64,000 bases of DNA, taken from assembly GCA_947311845.1 (NCBI GenBank), contig CAMZMU010000049.1, forward strand, positions 6,347,597-6,411,596, given 5' to 3'. The stretch is from Poa pratensis (lineage: Eukaryota > Streptophyta > Magnoliopsida > Poales > Poaceae). Within the stretch, counting starts at the first letter, position 1. Every line of letters begins with the position of its first letter. The position numbers were made by a program, and so were the translations under genes. The notes under the pieces were generated by a model. The model saw nothing but the letters and a program-made list of their open reading frames with translations, was not told where the DNA came from and did not search any database. This document shows, in pieces, positions 10,591-21,336 of the stretch.

Positions 10591-12588
10591 TCAGACAGGC
10601 GAGACAGGCGCGACGGCGGCGCTGGCGCCGTGTTCAGTCTCATACTCCCCTTCTCCACGCTTGGTGACATCATAGAGCTCCCCATCGCCCCACAGCGCGT
10701 ACGCCTCCTCGCCGTGCACGGCGTCGTCCCCCACGGCGAGCTTCTCCTCCGACATGCGCAGCGGCACGACGAACCCGATGGCCACGCAGATCAGCGATGT
10801 CACCACCACATTCCACCCGATCACGAAGAGCGCTCCGGCGATCTGCTTCCCGAGCTGCGCACCGCCGGCGGTGCCGCCGTAGAAGGCGCCCTGGGAGTTG
10901 ATCACCGGGAGGAAGAGGTTGCAGAGGGTCGGCTCGGCGAAGAGGCCCGTGAGCACGCCGCCGAGCAGGCCGGCGACGCCGTGGGTGTGGATCACGCCGA
11001 GGGTGTCGTCGACTTGCTGCAGGAGCTTGGAGCGCTTGTGGAGGATCATCATCGTGTACCACGGGATGCTGCCGGCCAGCACGCCCATCACCAGCGCCGC
11101 CCAGCCCTGAACCACACCTGCAACGTATTGGCAAGCATGAAAATGTCAGACTACTTTGCTAGTTTGCTTTACTTTTTTCTTTTGACTAGAAAAACTACTT
11201 TGCTGTAACTCGGTCGCCGTATGAACGGGGAAAATTTTGTTTCGTTTTCGATGTGATTTGTCTACGAGGAAATTTTAGGGAAAAGCTAAACAAGTGTGCG
11301 CAGATTCTAGAGACTTTGACTTGAGATGTTGATTAGCACCGACGACTGAGCACACAAGACAAATTAAACTGGCTAGATTTCTATGCTACCTGACGAAATA
11401 TGCATAAAGATTCCACGCACTTGACGTGTTGCTTGTCCACTAATTATTCAGTGATTATTTAGTTATTAAGTAATGAACGTGGCAGCGATAAGATTGTTTG
11501 GCAGACTGCTACACGGATCCCCTCCACCTTTATAGCAGCGCAGACAATTTTGAATGCAAGCTAGGTCAACTTAGTACCGTACCCTAAAACGTAGAATACG
11601 CGCCATGCATGCATGATGCTCGAGGGCACAGCGACAGATGAGGAGAAATATATGTACCTGCTCCTGGGGTGATGCAGACGAGGCCGGTGATGACGGCCTG
11701 GACAGCGCCGACGACGGAGGGCTTCTTGAAGAAGACGACGTCGAGGCAGGTCCAGACGATGAGGCTCGCCGCGGTGCAGATGTTGGTGTTGAGCACGGCC
11801 ATGGACGCGTCCACGTTGGCCGCGTACGGCCCGCCGCCGTTGAACCCCGCCCATCCCATCCACAGCAGGCCGGCGCCGGTTAGCGTGAACAGGATGTTAT
11901 TTGGCGGGAACCTCTCCCTGTCCTTCCTGGTCCTTGGCCCGACCCAGTACGCCGCCGTGAAGCCCGCGACGCCGGCCGGGATGTGGATGACGTAGCCGCC
12001 GCAGTAGTCGATGACGCCCCACTGGAAGAGGAAGCCACCACCCCAGACGGAGAAGGCGCCGACGGTGTAGGAGAAGGTGAGCCAGAGCGGCACGAACAGC
12101 ATCCACGCGAGGAAGCTCATCCGACCCAGCAGCGACCCGGCGACCAGGATCAGCGTGATGGCGGCGAACACGCACTGGAAGTACACCACGGAGGCCATGG
12201 GAATGAACGGCTCGATCATGGCCGTCTCGAGCGTGCCGTCGGCGTGGTAGTGCGCCGTGGCTGGCAGGGCTGCGCGGCCGATGAGGTAGGCCTGGTTGAG
12301 GGCGGGGCCCGCGCGGCCCCAGAACGGGAGGAGCTTCTCGCCGAAGGACATCTTGTAGGCCCAGACGACCCAGCAGATCCAGACGGCGGCGAAGGCGTAG
12401 AGCGCCATGAAGGCGGAGTTGACGGCCCACTTCTTCTTCACCACGCCGCCGTAGAGGACGACGAGCCCCGGCAGGCTCATGAGGCCCACCAGCGTGGACG
12501 CCGTCAGCTGCCATGCGTTGTCGCCCTTGTTCAGCCAGTCCGCGATCGCCGCGGACGTGTTCCCCTGGTACGCCACCGGCACCGACAT
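10591..12588 (-). CDS. AMT2: Ammonium transporter, AMT2/AMT3 type
   Basis: Two minus-strand exons, 11658-12588 and 10591-11117, separated by a 540-bp GT-AG intron (GCAG|GTACAT; TTGCAG|GTGTGG), encode 485 residues, the usual length for plant AMT2/AMT3 proteins. The protein is a plasma-membrane ammonium channel/transporter of the AMT/MEP/Rh family with about 11 membrane helices and is expected to function as a trimer. Visible hallmarks are Asp194 before the pore segment, pore histidines His202 ([10 protein letters not shown]) and His356 (HTHGVAG), the GWAGFNGG loop, and the AMT2-type tail AYALWGDGE near the C-terminus. The start ATG at 12588 opens the family's N-terminal [11 protein letters not shown] region. 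The gene looks intact and GC-rich. The precise paralogue (AMT2 or AMT3) is uncertain. One oddity is Cys196 in DYCGG, where relatives usually carry Ser or Ala. Confidence 0.93.
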
Positions 12589-12710
12589 CTTGGCTAACGG
12601 ATCTCTAGCTCTCGGCGCGCCGGCCGGCCTTGAGAGGGAAGCAAGGTACCTAGCTTGCCTAGAGGTGTACGTCTGTAAGTGGGATAGCTAGGTCATCTCC
12701 TCTCAGTCGT

Positions 12711-12720
12711 CTATATATAG
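12711..12720 (-). promoter_or_regulatory. Putative TATA box of the ammonium transporter gene
   Basis: CTATATATAG, palindromic, lies 123 bp upstream of the AMT start codon in otherwise GC-balanced DNA. This is the right distance for a 5' UTR of about 90 nt. Confidence 0.55.
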
Positions 12721-13034
12721 GGACTAGGGAGTGGAAGAGTGCACGGCCCTTGCTGACGGGTGCTGACGTGCGGGCCGGCCAGCTCTGCAGGCAGAGAAGG
12801 CAAAAGCGATCGTACGATGAGATACGGAGGAATCTTCGCGCATGCGGTTCACTCTCAGCTGGCTTGAATATTCTGCGGATTCCAACCGGTGGCCTCAAGT
12901 ACAGCGAGCTTGGTGTGTACTGCCGTTGACTTTGATGGGTCTACAGTTATCGAGGAATCTAATGTCGACAGCATGGAGATTGTTCGTCTCGTCGGTGCAC
13001 GGCTAGCTGGGTGCAGGTCGACGTTTGTAACAGC

Positions 13035-13353
13035 TTGTCTTCTGTTATAGATACACAATTAAACGATGAACAAAATAAAACCATTTCAAGGTGGAAGAGA
13101 AAAACCATGAACGTCAGCCAGCAAATATTCATTATGATCGGGTGAGGTTACAAACACCGAGAATTTATAACATGCGACTTATCTCAAAACCGACGGCTTA
13201 CAAGAGATATATATAGAGCGGAACTCTAAATCAGTAACAGTCCAACTCGGCAACGATCCACTCGGCACAAGCCTCCGACGACGGACCTCGCTTTGTTCGT
13301 CAGAAGTTATCTTTTATCTTAATATGAATTTAGATCATATCAAAAACAACATC
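13035..13353. repeat. Dispersed repeat, copy 2 of 2
   Basis: Same-orientation relative of 2335-2640 (GATGAACAAAAT, GTCAGCCAGCAAAT, GGTGAGGTTACAAAC, AACTCTAAATCAG, ATATGAATTTAGATCA). The 3' part has an extra GC-rich stretch (about 13255-13300) lacking in the first copy. Confidence 0.5.
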
Positions 13354-13629
13354 TTCTCCCAAGTCATGGGAGCGTACATACCTAGAGCTACTGAGCTAGG
13401 TACGAGTTGTACCTGCCACATGTGTCTCTGCCATCTGCCGGCATGGACACGCCCAAATCCGATCAAAGCGGAGGCTGCGATGAGACAACCCTTGCCACCC
13501 ATACTAGCCAGAGTTATGCATGTTGTCATATATATCATCTCACCTATTTTCATTACTTGGGACTTTGTGTAGGCTGTTTCGTGCAAACTGTCCAACTGGA
13601 GAAGCAAGCGTACACTAGTAGAAAATGGG

Positions 13630-13800
13630 CCTATGGTCCCGGTTCGGTTGGGCCATCAGTCCCGGTTGCCCAACCGGGACTGGCCAATCGGGACTAATGC
13701 TAGTCCCGGTTGGGCCACGAACCGGGACCAATGTGTGGCCACGTGGTCAGTTCTGGCTGGGCGTGGGGAGAGACTGTTACGAACCGGGACCAATGAGTGC
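13630..13800. repeat. Left subterminal repeats of the CACTA element
   Basis: GGTCCCGGTTCGG, AGTCCCGGTTGCCC, AACCGGGACTGG and AACCGGGACCAATG motifs alternate in both orientations just inside the left terminus. Equivalent clusters lie at 24925-25135. In this superfamily such motifs are binding sites for the DNA-binding accessory protein. Confidence 0.85.
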
Positions 13801-14119
13801 TTTTTTTTTTTGGTATTTAGGGTTTAGGGTCTCCCTCTCGCCGCCGGTGCCCCCTCTCCCTCTCGCCGGTGCCCCCTCTCGCCGGTGCCCCCTCTCCTTC
13901 TCGCCGATGCCTCCTCTCCCTCTCGCCGGTGCCCCCTCTCCCTCTCGCCGGTGCCTCCGTCGTCTCCCCCTTCTTCGCATCGCCGACGTGCTCTCCATCG
14001 TTTCCGTACGCATATTATACGCTCTACTATATACACAGTACATGTTGATGCATATATAATTAATATTCGATCTCTTGCGAGAATACAACTATTTAATTAC
14101 ATGCAGATAGATCAAGCCA

Positions 14120-17100
14120 TCAAGGCATATGTAGTTCATCGTCCGAAGCATAATGTTCTCCCCTTTCATTGATGACCTCCCTAAGCAGAAATCCCGCCAA
14201 TTCCTCTTGAATTGCTCCTACGCGCAGTTCTGGGTCGATCTTCTCCCGCATTTTGCTGAAAGCAGTTGTTCTCCGCTCAGTGGTCAACTCGCGAATGAAC
14301 TCGCAAACGTAGAATCCACATAAATTACTCCCCGGTGGCTGCTGCGGACTTTCCACCGTTTTATAAGTTAGCTCATCTTTGAATGGACCTTCTACCTTCT
14401 GTTTGAAAATTGTCCAACACCTGCTTTGGCAAAGAAAATGAACAAAGGAGTTATTAATTACTTGACATCAGGGAACGAACGAAAGAGGGCGATATAATGC
14501 GATAATGATTGAAATTACTTGTTGAGCATTTCTTTCATGTCGGACCACAACGCTTGGTCCCAACTTAATGAGTCGTGGACTTCAACTGTGGACTTGTCAG
14601 GTTGAATGCTTAGCAGAATCCAGTGGAACCTGCGGACGTTTACATAAAGCAGACATGCATAGCTCATCAATTACACTTAACATCGAGAAAGCCAAATAAA
14701 AATATGTACAAGACAGAAACACTCACCTGAAGTTGTAAGGAAATAGTATTTCCGTACAGAAATGTTGCATGGTTAAAAAGGTGGTCAGGTCATGCTCCAC
14801 GTCTTTGGGGTGATTGACTAACGTATGTGAATTCACGATATATGGGTCAACGAACCCAGCCTAAAAAACTTTAGATCTTTTGCATTCCAGCATCTTCATT
14901 CTGCATAATAGCGTACAAAAGGATATATATATAGGCAGGATAATATAATACAGGCAATGAACGAGCTGAGCTAGAGACTTAATTACGAAAATAAATCACT
15001 TACAGACAATAGCAAGAGAGGATAGATTTGTCGAGGGCGCGCTTTTGGAATAACTGGAACAGTTCAGTCAGTTGAACCTGTATAGTGTAACGTTTGAAGA
15101 AATGCTCCACTCTAACGTCCAGCGGAAACCACTCTTTCGCGTCCTTCTTTGATGTGTGCACCAGGTACCAGGTATGCAGATTTCGCATATGTGTTGATAG
15201 ACCCGTCATCTCCTCATTACTGACCATAGGCTCCCCTTGGACATATTTCCGTGCCATCTCTAACATTGGCGCATGTTCATTGCCTAAAAGTTGACCAAGG
15301 CTCATACCCAAGGCGGTAGCCTGTTCCTTGGCCTGAGATACAGTGACACCAAGTTCTTTAGCAGCAGCTATGGCTCTGGGGTCCAATAATTCCAGGTCTT
15401 TATCCATAGCGACTATGAAGTCCTTGTCGACATCGGAACACACTATGAGCGGGGGGACCGATTGATTTTTCTGCTGTCCGAGCTGGGCAATTTGTTTCCC
15501 GCTTTTTGCACTTCTTCCCTTGTTCTGCTCAGACTGGGCACGTGCTAGCTTAGTAAGTTCACGACCATAGTCAGATGGCAGATTCATCGATATCTGGGAT
15601 GGCTGCTCAAGGAAGGACTTTCTCCACTTTTTGGATTTTTCATCGTATACCGGCTTCTGCTCGGGCTTTTTTGGTGCAAAAAAAGCCTTATTGTAGGCAG
15701 CCACCTCCGCGGCGTTTTCCGCTACAGTCCTGTCATAAGGTCTAATGGGAAGATTCTTATGAGGTACTGTTGGGAGGGGCGACCTTTTACGTTTCGGTGA
15801 TCGCTTACCCCTCATAGTACGAGCGGTGGGCGGAAACGGCTGACGCGGCGGCGGAGACGGCTGCGCTGGAGACTGGTGAGGCGGTGAAGAGGACTGTTGC
15901 GCTGGAGAATGCTGAGGCGGTGAAGAGGACTGTTGCGCTGGAGACTGGTGAGGAGTCGATGGCCTTGGCTGCCAGTTCGGAAGCACGATGAATTCCTTTG
16001 GCCATAAATGGTCGCTTTCTTGGCTTCTCCAAGTTCAAGCACCTCCCCATCTTCACCTGCAGGGTGTTGCAGATTCAGCTCCTCATAATCTTTCATCACT
16101 TCATCCACCGCGACAACAGCGTAGCCATTTGGAACCGGAGAGAAATGGTAAGTTGGATTAGGTCCAATTGGTACGACATAGCCGACCGCCACCTTCACGG
16201 TTAAGTTAAAAACTTTCACATGCATCTCACAAGGTGTGCTCTCCGTGATATCATCGCATTTCACTGCTTTTCTGATTCGATGGGCCACCGGTACCATCGC
16301 ATGCAGCTTCTACCATGTGCCGTTGAGATTGGCCGCTAGTACCTTGCTGGCTAAGCACGGCAATTTGTTCCTTCTGCAGCTTTAATTCTACTTCTATATT
16401 ACGCAGCCGGTCTGCAGCAGCGCGTGCTTCCATTGCCTCCCTTTCCTTTTCCTCTGATGGCTTCTATCAGGAAATTTCTTCCTGTGCTCGGGAATCGCAA
16501 TTGTCTTGGCTTGGAGCCAGGTACGTCTCGTAACCGTCCGTCGTGTTCCTTATTCCCAAGGGCGCGTGTGAGCTCGTCATCCTCTCTATCGGGAATGAAC
16601 CGTCCCTCTTCAACATCCTTTACTGCTTTTCTAATTTCTTGGATGGGTAGTAGGGGATTATCTTTGTGTCTTCTGTTATATATGCACTTCCCTTCTGCGT
16701 CCAACGTGCCCCCATGCCCGTAAAACCAATTTCTTGCCCGTTCGATCCACTTGAGTGGCTCTGGAGTGATCCCATTAGCCAGCAGGTCCGCCTCAAGTTT
16801 CTCCCACTTAGGCATGCTACCAGCGTAGCCACCAGGCCCCATAGTATGGTGGTACATCTTTAGAGCAGCATTTGCCGCATTTTTTGCAGACTTTTCCAGA
16901 GCTTCCTCTGATTTCTTGTACGCCACAAATTGTTCCCAGTAGTCCTTTATCTTCTCATACCCTTTATTGAAGTCTGGAGTCTTATTTTTCTTGACAAACA
17001 GTTTGTTCAATCTTTTCTTCCAGTTCTTGAATAGCTCGGCCATCTTCTTAAGTGCCCAGTCCTTGACTTTTTGCTCCATGATTTTCCGGGCAATCTTTTC

Positions 17101-17763
17101 TGCCTCATCTGGATCCTCCTCATCTGAATCCACCTCTGGCGCCGGCAGGGTGAAATTAACCATGAGCTTTCTCCAAAGTCTTTCTTTGCCCTCATCGCTG
17201 ACATATAGCTGTCCTTTCTCGTTTGGCCGATGCCATTCTCGAACGGTGATCGGGATGAAGTCCCTAACAAGAACTCCGCATTGCTTTACCATTTTATTTT
17301 TAACACCAGGGGGAGCAGTCGGTGTGCCGTCTTCAGCGACTCTTTCGATCGTGTACCTTTCTTGGTCGCCCAACTTTTTGGCTGGGCCTCGTTTTGTCCT
17401 TACAGAAGATTTGCTCGATCCGGAGGGCTAAAAGAAGAAAGAGCGTTAATATATGTATATAGACATCAGAGACTTAATTAATACAATCTTCGGCTTCATT
17501 AATATATGTATATGCACCTCGCCGGAGTTTGCAACATTTAATGTTCCACCGGAGCCTTCGGCTTCTCCCTCGTCGGCTTCTCCCTCGCTGACTTCTCCCT
17601 CACCCCGGCCGTCGGGTTCTACCTCACCGGAGCCGTCTCTTCGGTTGAGAGACTCATCTCCCTCACCGGAGTTGTTCAAAAACTCCGTGGTGACATCGAC
17701 AATATCTTCCGGCCCGCGGATTATATCCTGGAGGATATTTTCCTGATCTTCGTCTCGTTCCAT
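14120..17763 (-). pseudogene. CACTA accessory gene (TNPA/PTTA-like with C-terminal Ulp1-like protease), frameshifted
   Basis: On the minus strand, exon 1 (17763 to about 17518) is acidic and Glu/Gly-rich. After a short intron, 17428 to about 16450 encodes a lysine-rich segment (QERYTIERV... FVAYKKSEEA) of the plant PTTA/En-Spm transposase-associated type. Frame changes follow near 16.45-16.5 kb, then a block with FNLTVKVAVGYV (about 16.2 kb), another frame change near 15.98 kb, and a proline/serine-rich linker leading to the 15.0-15.99 kb ORF. The 3' exons (about 14729-14870, 14519-14629, 14120-14420) have good GT-AG sites and encode a C48/Ulp1-like domain: catalytic His in FHWILL, Asp in VEVHDSL and Cys in PPGSNLCGFYVC are all present. 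Such genes are common in plant CACTA elements; they may process SUMO, and their role in transposition is unclear. The frameshifts make this copy defective as a whole. Confidence 0.75.
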
Positions 17764-17845
17764 AGTTTCTGCAAATTAAGAACAATGCACAAAACTTTAG
17801 TTGGGTAACTTGTTCCATATGTCAAGATACATCTACAATATCATA

Positions 17846-17935
17846 AACCCGTAAACTCGTATCGTAAACCCGTAAACTCGTATCGTAAACCCGTAAACTC
17901 GTATCGTAAACCCGTAAACTCGTATCGTAAACCCT
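17846..17935. repeat. 21-bp tandem repeat
   Basis: The unit CGTAAACCCGTAAACTCGTAT recurs at least four times in the promoter side of the accessory gene, ending in AAACCCTAAAAT. The telomere-like word is incidental; the unit is not the plant telomere repeat. Confidence 0.8.
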
Positions 17936-18390
17936 AAAATCCTAAAATGCTATTTCCTATACAAAATGCTATTTCCTAACACTAAAATTTCCTATACTAA
18001 CACTAACACTAAACACTACATTTCCTAACATTTGCTACATTTGCTAACACTAAAATCCTAAAATGCTATTTCCTATACATTTCCTAACACTAAAATCCTA
18101 AAATGCTATTTCCTATACAAAATGCTATTTCCTAACACTAAAATTTCCTATACTAACACTAACACTAAACACTACATTTCCTAACATTTGCTACATTTGC
18201 TAATTGGACTAAAATTTGCTAACATTTGCTAAATTTGCTAATTGGACTAATAACATACTAACACACTACTAAAATTGACTACTAAAATCTTACATTACTA
18301 ACAACATTTTAGTAATATTAACATGTTAACAATTGCTAAAATTTGCTAACATTACTAATATTACTAACACTACTAATATTAATTTTGCTA
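17936..18390. repeat. Low-complexity CTAACACTAAAAT/TTTGCTAA repeats
   Basis: A purine/pyrimidine-skewed stretch made of short variants of CTATTTCCTA, CTAACACTAAA and TTTGCTAACATTTGCTA. One segment of about 115-120 bp is duplicated (near 17945-18060 and 18065-18200). No coding capacity. Confidence 0.7.
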
Positions 18391-18400
18391 GTATGGACTT

Positions 18401-18830
18401 ATACATTTTGCTAACAACAGGAGGCGTCGATCGGGTGGCGCAGGAGACGGTGGCGCGGCGACGTCGGGTGCGCAGGAGACGGCGGCGTCGTCCGGCTCGA
18501 GGCGGGTGGCGCGGGCGCGGGTGGCGGCGTCGGCGGCGCTTCGACCGGAGAAGGGAGGAGGCCACGGCCGGGCGCGGCGAGGACGGCCACGGGCAGCGGC
18601 GGCGCGGCGTCGGGGGCGGCGTCGACGGCGTGGGGGCGGCCGTGGAGGGCGCGAGCGGGGGCGCGGCCGTGGAGGAGAGGTGGCGCGTGTGGAGGAGGTG
18701 GCGCGGCCGTCCAGAGCGCGGCGGACGTCGACGGCGGCGGCGGGGCGCGGCGTGGGGCGGCGCGGGCGTCGGGCAGCCTGCCGGCGTCGTTTCGCTCTGC
18801 GTCGCGCCTCCGGTCCTTAGTCGATTTGCG
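18401..18830. other. GC-rich GGCGGCG-type block inside the CACTA element
   Basis: About 430 bp of strongly GC-rich sequence with runs of GGCG/CGG. All frames are open because stops are rare in such composition; the translations are arginine/glycine- or proline/alanine-rich and of low complexity. I do not call a gene. It sits next to an internal cluster of CCCGGTT motifs. Confidence 0.5.
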
Positions 18831-18864
18831 TGAATGGGGAAGAAGAAAGAGCGCGAGCAGTTAA

Positions 18865-19045
18865 ATAGCAGGACTCTTTGGTCCCGGTTTCTGGCAAGAA
18901 CCGGGACCAATGACCCTTTGGTCCCGGTTCTTTACAGCAACCGGGACCAAAGAGTGGGTCATTTAATGCCAGATCCAGTGGCGCGTTCATGGACTCTTTG
19001 GTCCCGGTTCTTGCCAGAAACCGGGACCAAAGAGTCCTTTTTCAA
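18865..19045. repeat. Internal cluster of subterminal-type palindromes
   Basis: Three hairpin-like pairs of GGTCCCGGTT...AACCGGGACC, separated by 8-15 bp loops and followed by AAAGAGTCCTTTTTC, which resembles the element's own right end (AAAAGTCCTTTTTC). It lies more than 5 kb from either terminus. Confidence 0.75.
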
Positions 19046-19681
19046 AATTATTTCGAACTTTTCAGTTCTGAAATGTTGTTCCCGCCTTTTTTTTTCTTAT
19101 TTAGGTGTTTGAATATGAATTTCAAATGGTTTTGAATCTGAAAAGACTTTCAACATGAAAAGTGTTTAAATTTGAATAAATAATCCAAAACCATTTTCTG
19201 TTTTCTGAAATAATTATTCTAACTATACAAACTATTAACCATTTTGCCATTTTCAATTAAAAATATATTAACTTTATTGCATATTTTGAATTGACAAAAC
19301 TTTCAACGTGAAAAGTGTTTGAATTTGTATAAATAATCCAAAATCAATTTTACATTATTATTGTCATTTTCAATTTAATATGGATAAATTCATATCTTTA
19401 AATCCGTAAGTCGAAATTCGACAAATAATCCGTAAGCAGAAGTAAATGCAGAACAATTTCAGTAAACCTATATTTGTAAGATGAATGTTTGGTGTTGTAA
19501 AATGCAGAAGAAAGCAGATAAAAATTATTAATTCATTTATCTTAATGCATTACATAAAAGGTTTAATACATTATTACACATGATACAACGTCTCACAAGC
19601 GCTTGAAAGAAACACACCCCTGATCCAACATCACCAACATTATTCTACATAAACGGACTTGCTGGCTCGAAGGCCGTAGGA

Positions 19682-20172
19682 TTAGGGGGAACGGCGGGAG
19701 GAGCCAGCCCCGTGGGCGGCCGCCCGGTTCTCGCGCGCACGTTTGCGGCGGAGGGCAAGATCCATGGAGGATGAGTCTTTCAGCGCCCAATCCAGATCGG
19801 AAGCCTCCTTCGCCTTGAGCTGGTAGGAAGTCTTGGCTCGCTGGACAGGGTAGTCGCGGACAGACTGGAAGGAGGATTCCATGGCCTCCTGTATCTGCAA
19901 CCCACAACCTTCTTCCCCGTCGTCGCTCCAGTCGAAGTCGTCGTCCTCCTCCTCCTCCCGGGAGGAGCGGCGGCGCCTGGTGGAGGTGCAGCGGCGCCAG
20001 GTGGAGGTGCGGCGGCACCTGGTGGAGCAGGAGGCCGGTAGCTGGGCATTCCTCTCCACGTCGGGCTCGTGGGCATACGGCGGGATAGACTCCCGCGGTT
20101 GCGCCCAAGCGCGCTCTGCCGAGCACGCTCGACCTCGTCCAGAAGGCGCTGCGGCGGGCGTGGCGGATCCAT
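19682..20172 (-). pseudogene. Uncharacterised CACTA-internal ORF with a frame change
   Basis: A minus-strand frame from ATG 20172 starts MDPPRPPQRLLDEVERARQ and runs into short PPGAAAPP repeats. The compatible downstream reading (acidic EEEEDDDFDWSDDGEE, then a basic helix-rich end with LALRRKRAREN) is in another frame and ends at 19682. The two probably belonged to one protein split by an indel in the proline/alanine repeat. No domain is recognised; an acidic part followed by a basic tail suggests a DNA- or protein-binding accessory factor, which is inference only. Confidence 0.4.
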
Positions 20173-20330
20173 CTCGTGGAGACGATGCGTTCGTGGCTAG
20201 GAATGGTGGATTAGGGTTTACCCCGTCGGCGACAATATATAAAGACCTCCAGGGCAGCGCTGGGGGAGGACACGTGCCCAGGGAAGCGCTGGGGGAGGAC
20301 ACGTGTCGTGACCGCAAAGCCCGTCTTTAG

Positions 20331-20690
20331 TCCCGGTTGGTGTTACCAACCGGGACTAAAGAAGCACACGGATCGTGTGTTTCTTTCAAGTGCTTGTGAG
20401 CCGTTGGATCAGGGGTGTGTTTCTTTTGAGGGATTGTGAGCTGTTGGATCAGCAGTATCACGACCACTTCGTGAGCCACATGACCCGGTTGGTGTTACCA
20501 ACCGGGACTAAAGAAGCACACGGATCGTGTGTTTCTTTCAAGCGCTTGTGAGACGTTGGATCAGGGGTGTGTTTCTTTTGAGGGATTGTGAGCTGTTGGA
20601 TCAGCAGTATCACGACCACTTCGTGAGCCACATGACCCGGTTGGTGTTACCAACCGGGACTAAAGAAGCACACGTACCCTATATATAGCC
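20331..20690. repeat. 152-bp tandem repeat with an embedded palindrome
   Basis: The palindrome CCGGTTGGTGTTACCAACCGG starts near 20334, 20486 and 20638, giving a 152-bp period with two full units and a partial third. Each unit contains TCGTGTGTTTCTTTCAAG and GTGAGC.GTTGGATCAG. Confidence 0.9.
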
Positions 20691-20720
20691 GCCCTCCTCA
20701 GACAGGTTACTCACTCACAC

Positions 20721-21062
20721 AAAACATTCCAGCGTCACTCGGAGAGGCATCTTTGGGCAACCAGCGGCAAGACGTCTCTGATGACCTGCGACCGTTCCAA
20801 ACGGTTGCAGATCATCAGAGATGTGTTGCCGGACGGTTGTAGATCATCAGAGACGTCTTGCCGCTGCTTGGATCGAAGTGGCGCTCAAACACAAAACATT
20901 CCAGCGTCACTCGGAGAGGCATCTTTGGGCAACCAGTGGCAAGACGTCTCTGATGACCTGCGACCGTTCCAAACGGTTGCAGATCATCAGAGACGTCTTG
21001 CCGGACGGTTGTAGATCATCAGAGACGTCTTACCGCTGCTTGGATCGAAGTGGCGCTCAAAC
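20721..21062. repeat. 172-bp tandem repeat, two copies
   Basis: The unit starting AAAACATTCCAGCGTCACTC recurs at 20893. Within each unit, GATCATCAGAGACGTCTTGCC and related words appear in both orientations, giving internal inverted repeats. Confidence 0.9.
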
Positions 21063-21336
21063 TCACGAGCCACCGTCGGGCTGTATGCAGGGGGAACTGT
21101 GTTTGGACGGTCGAAGCTGAGGTTTGAGAGGTTCCCACGGGAGGTGTGGGAGCCGACAACCACCTACCACGCGTGTTTCACCGGTCGTCATGCAATTAAT
21201 TAACAGAAAACAAAAAAGAAAACTCACATGTGATATAACCCATTTCTTCTAGATGGAAACTCCCATTTCGTGTATTATGGTTTTCACCACATAAAGGTTT
21301 AATACATTACTACACATCACATAAAGGTTTAATACA

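Noticed and set aside
11638..12597. Long plus-strand open frames opposite AMT exon 1
   Set aside because: They are shadows of a GC-rich coding exon on the minus strand; the minus frame has full family homology and splice sites.
17846..17945. Interstitial telomere repeat
   Set aside because: The 21-bp unit contains CGTAAACCC rather than repeated CCCTAAA; only one telomere-like word occurs at its end.
18333..18833. 166-codon Arg/Gly-rich protein, and its minus-strand counterpart
   Set aside because: Open because of extreme GC content and low complexity; no domain, and both strands are open together.
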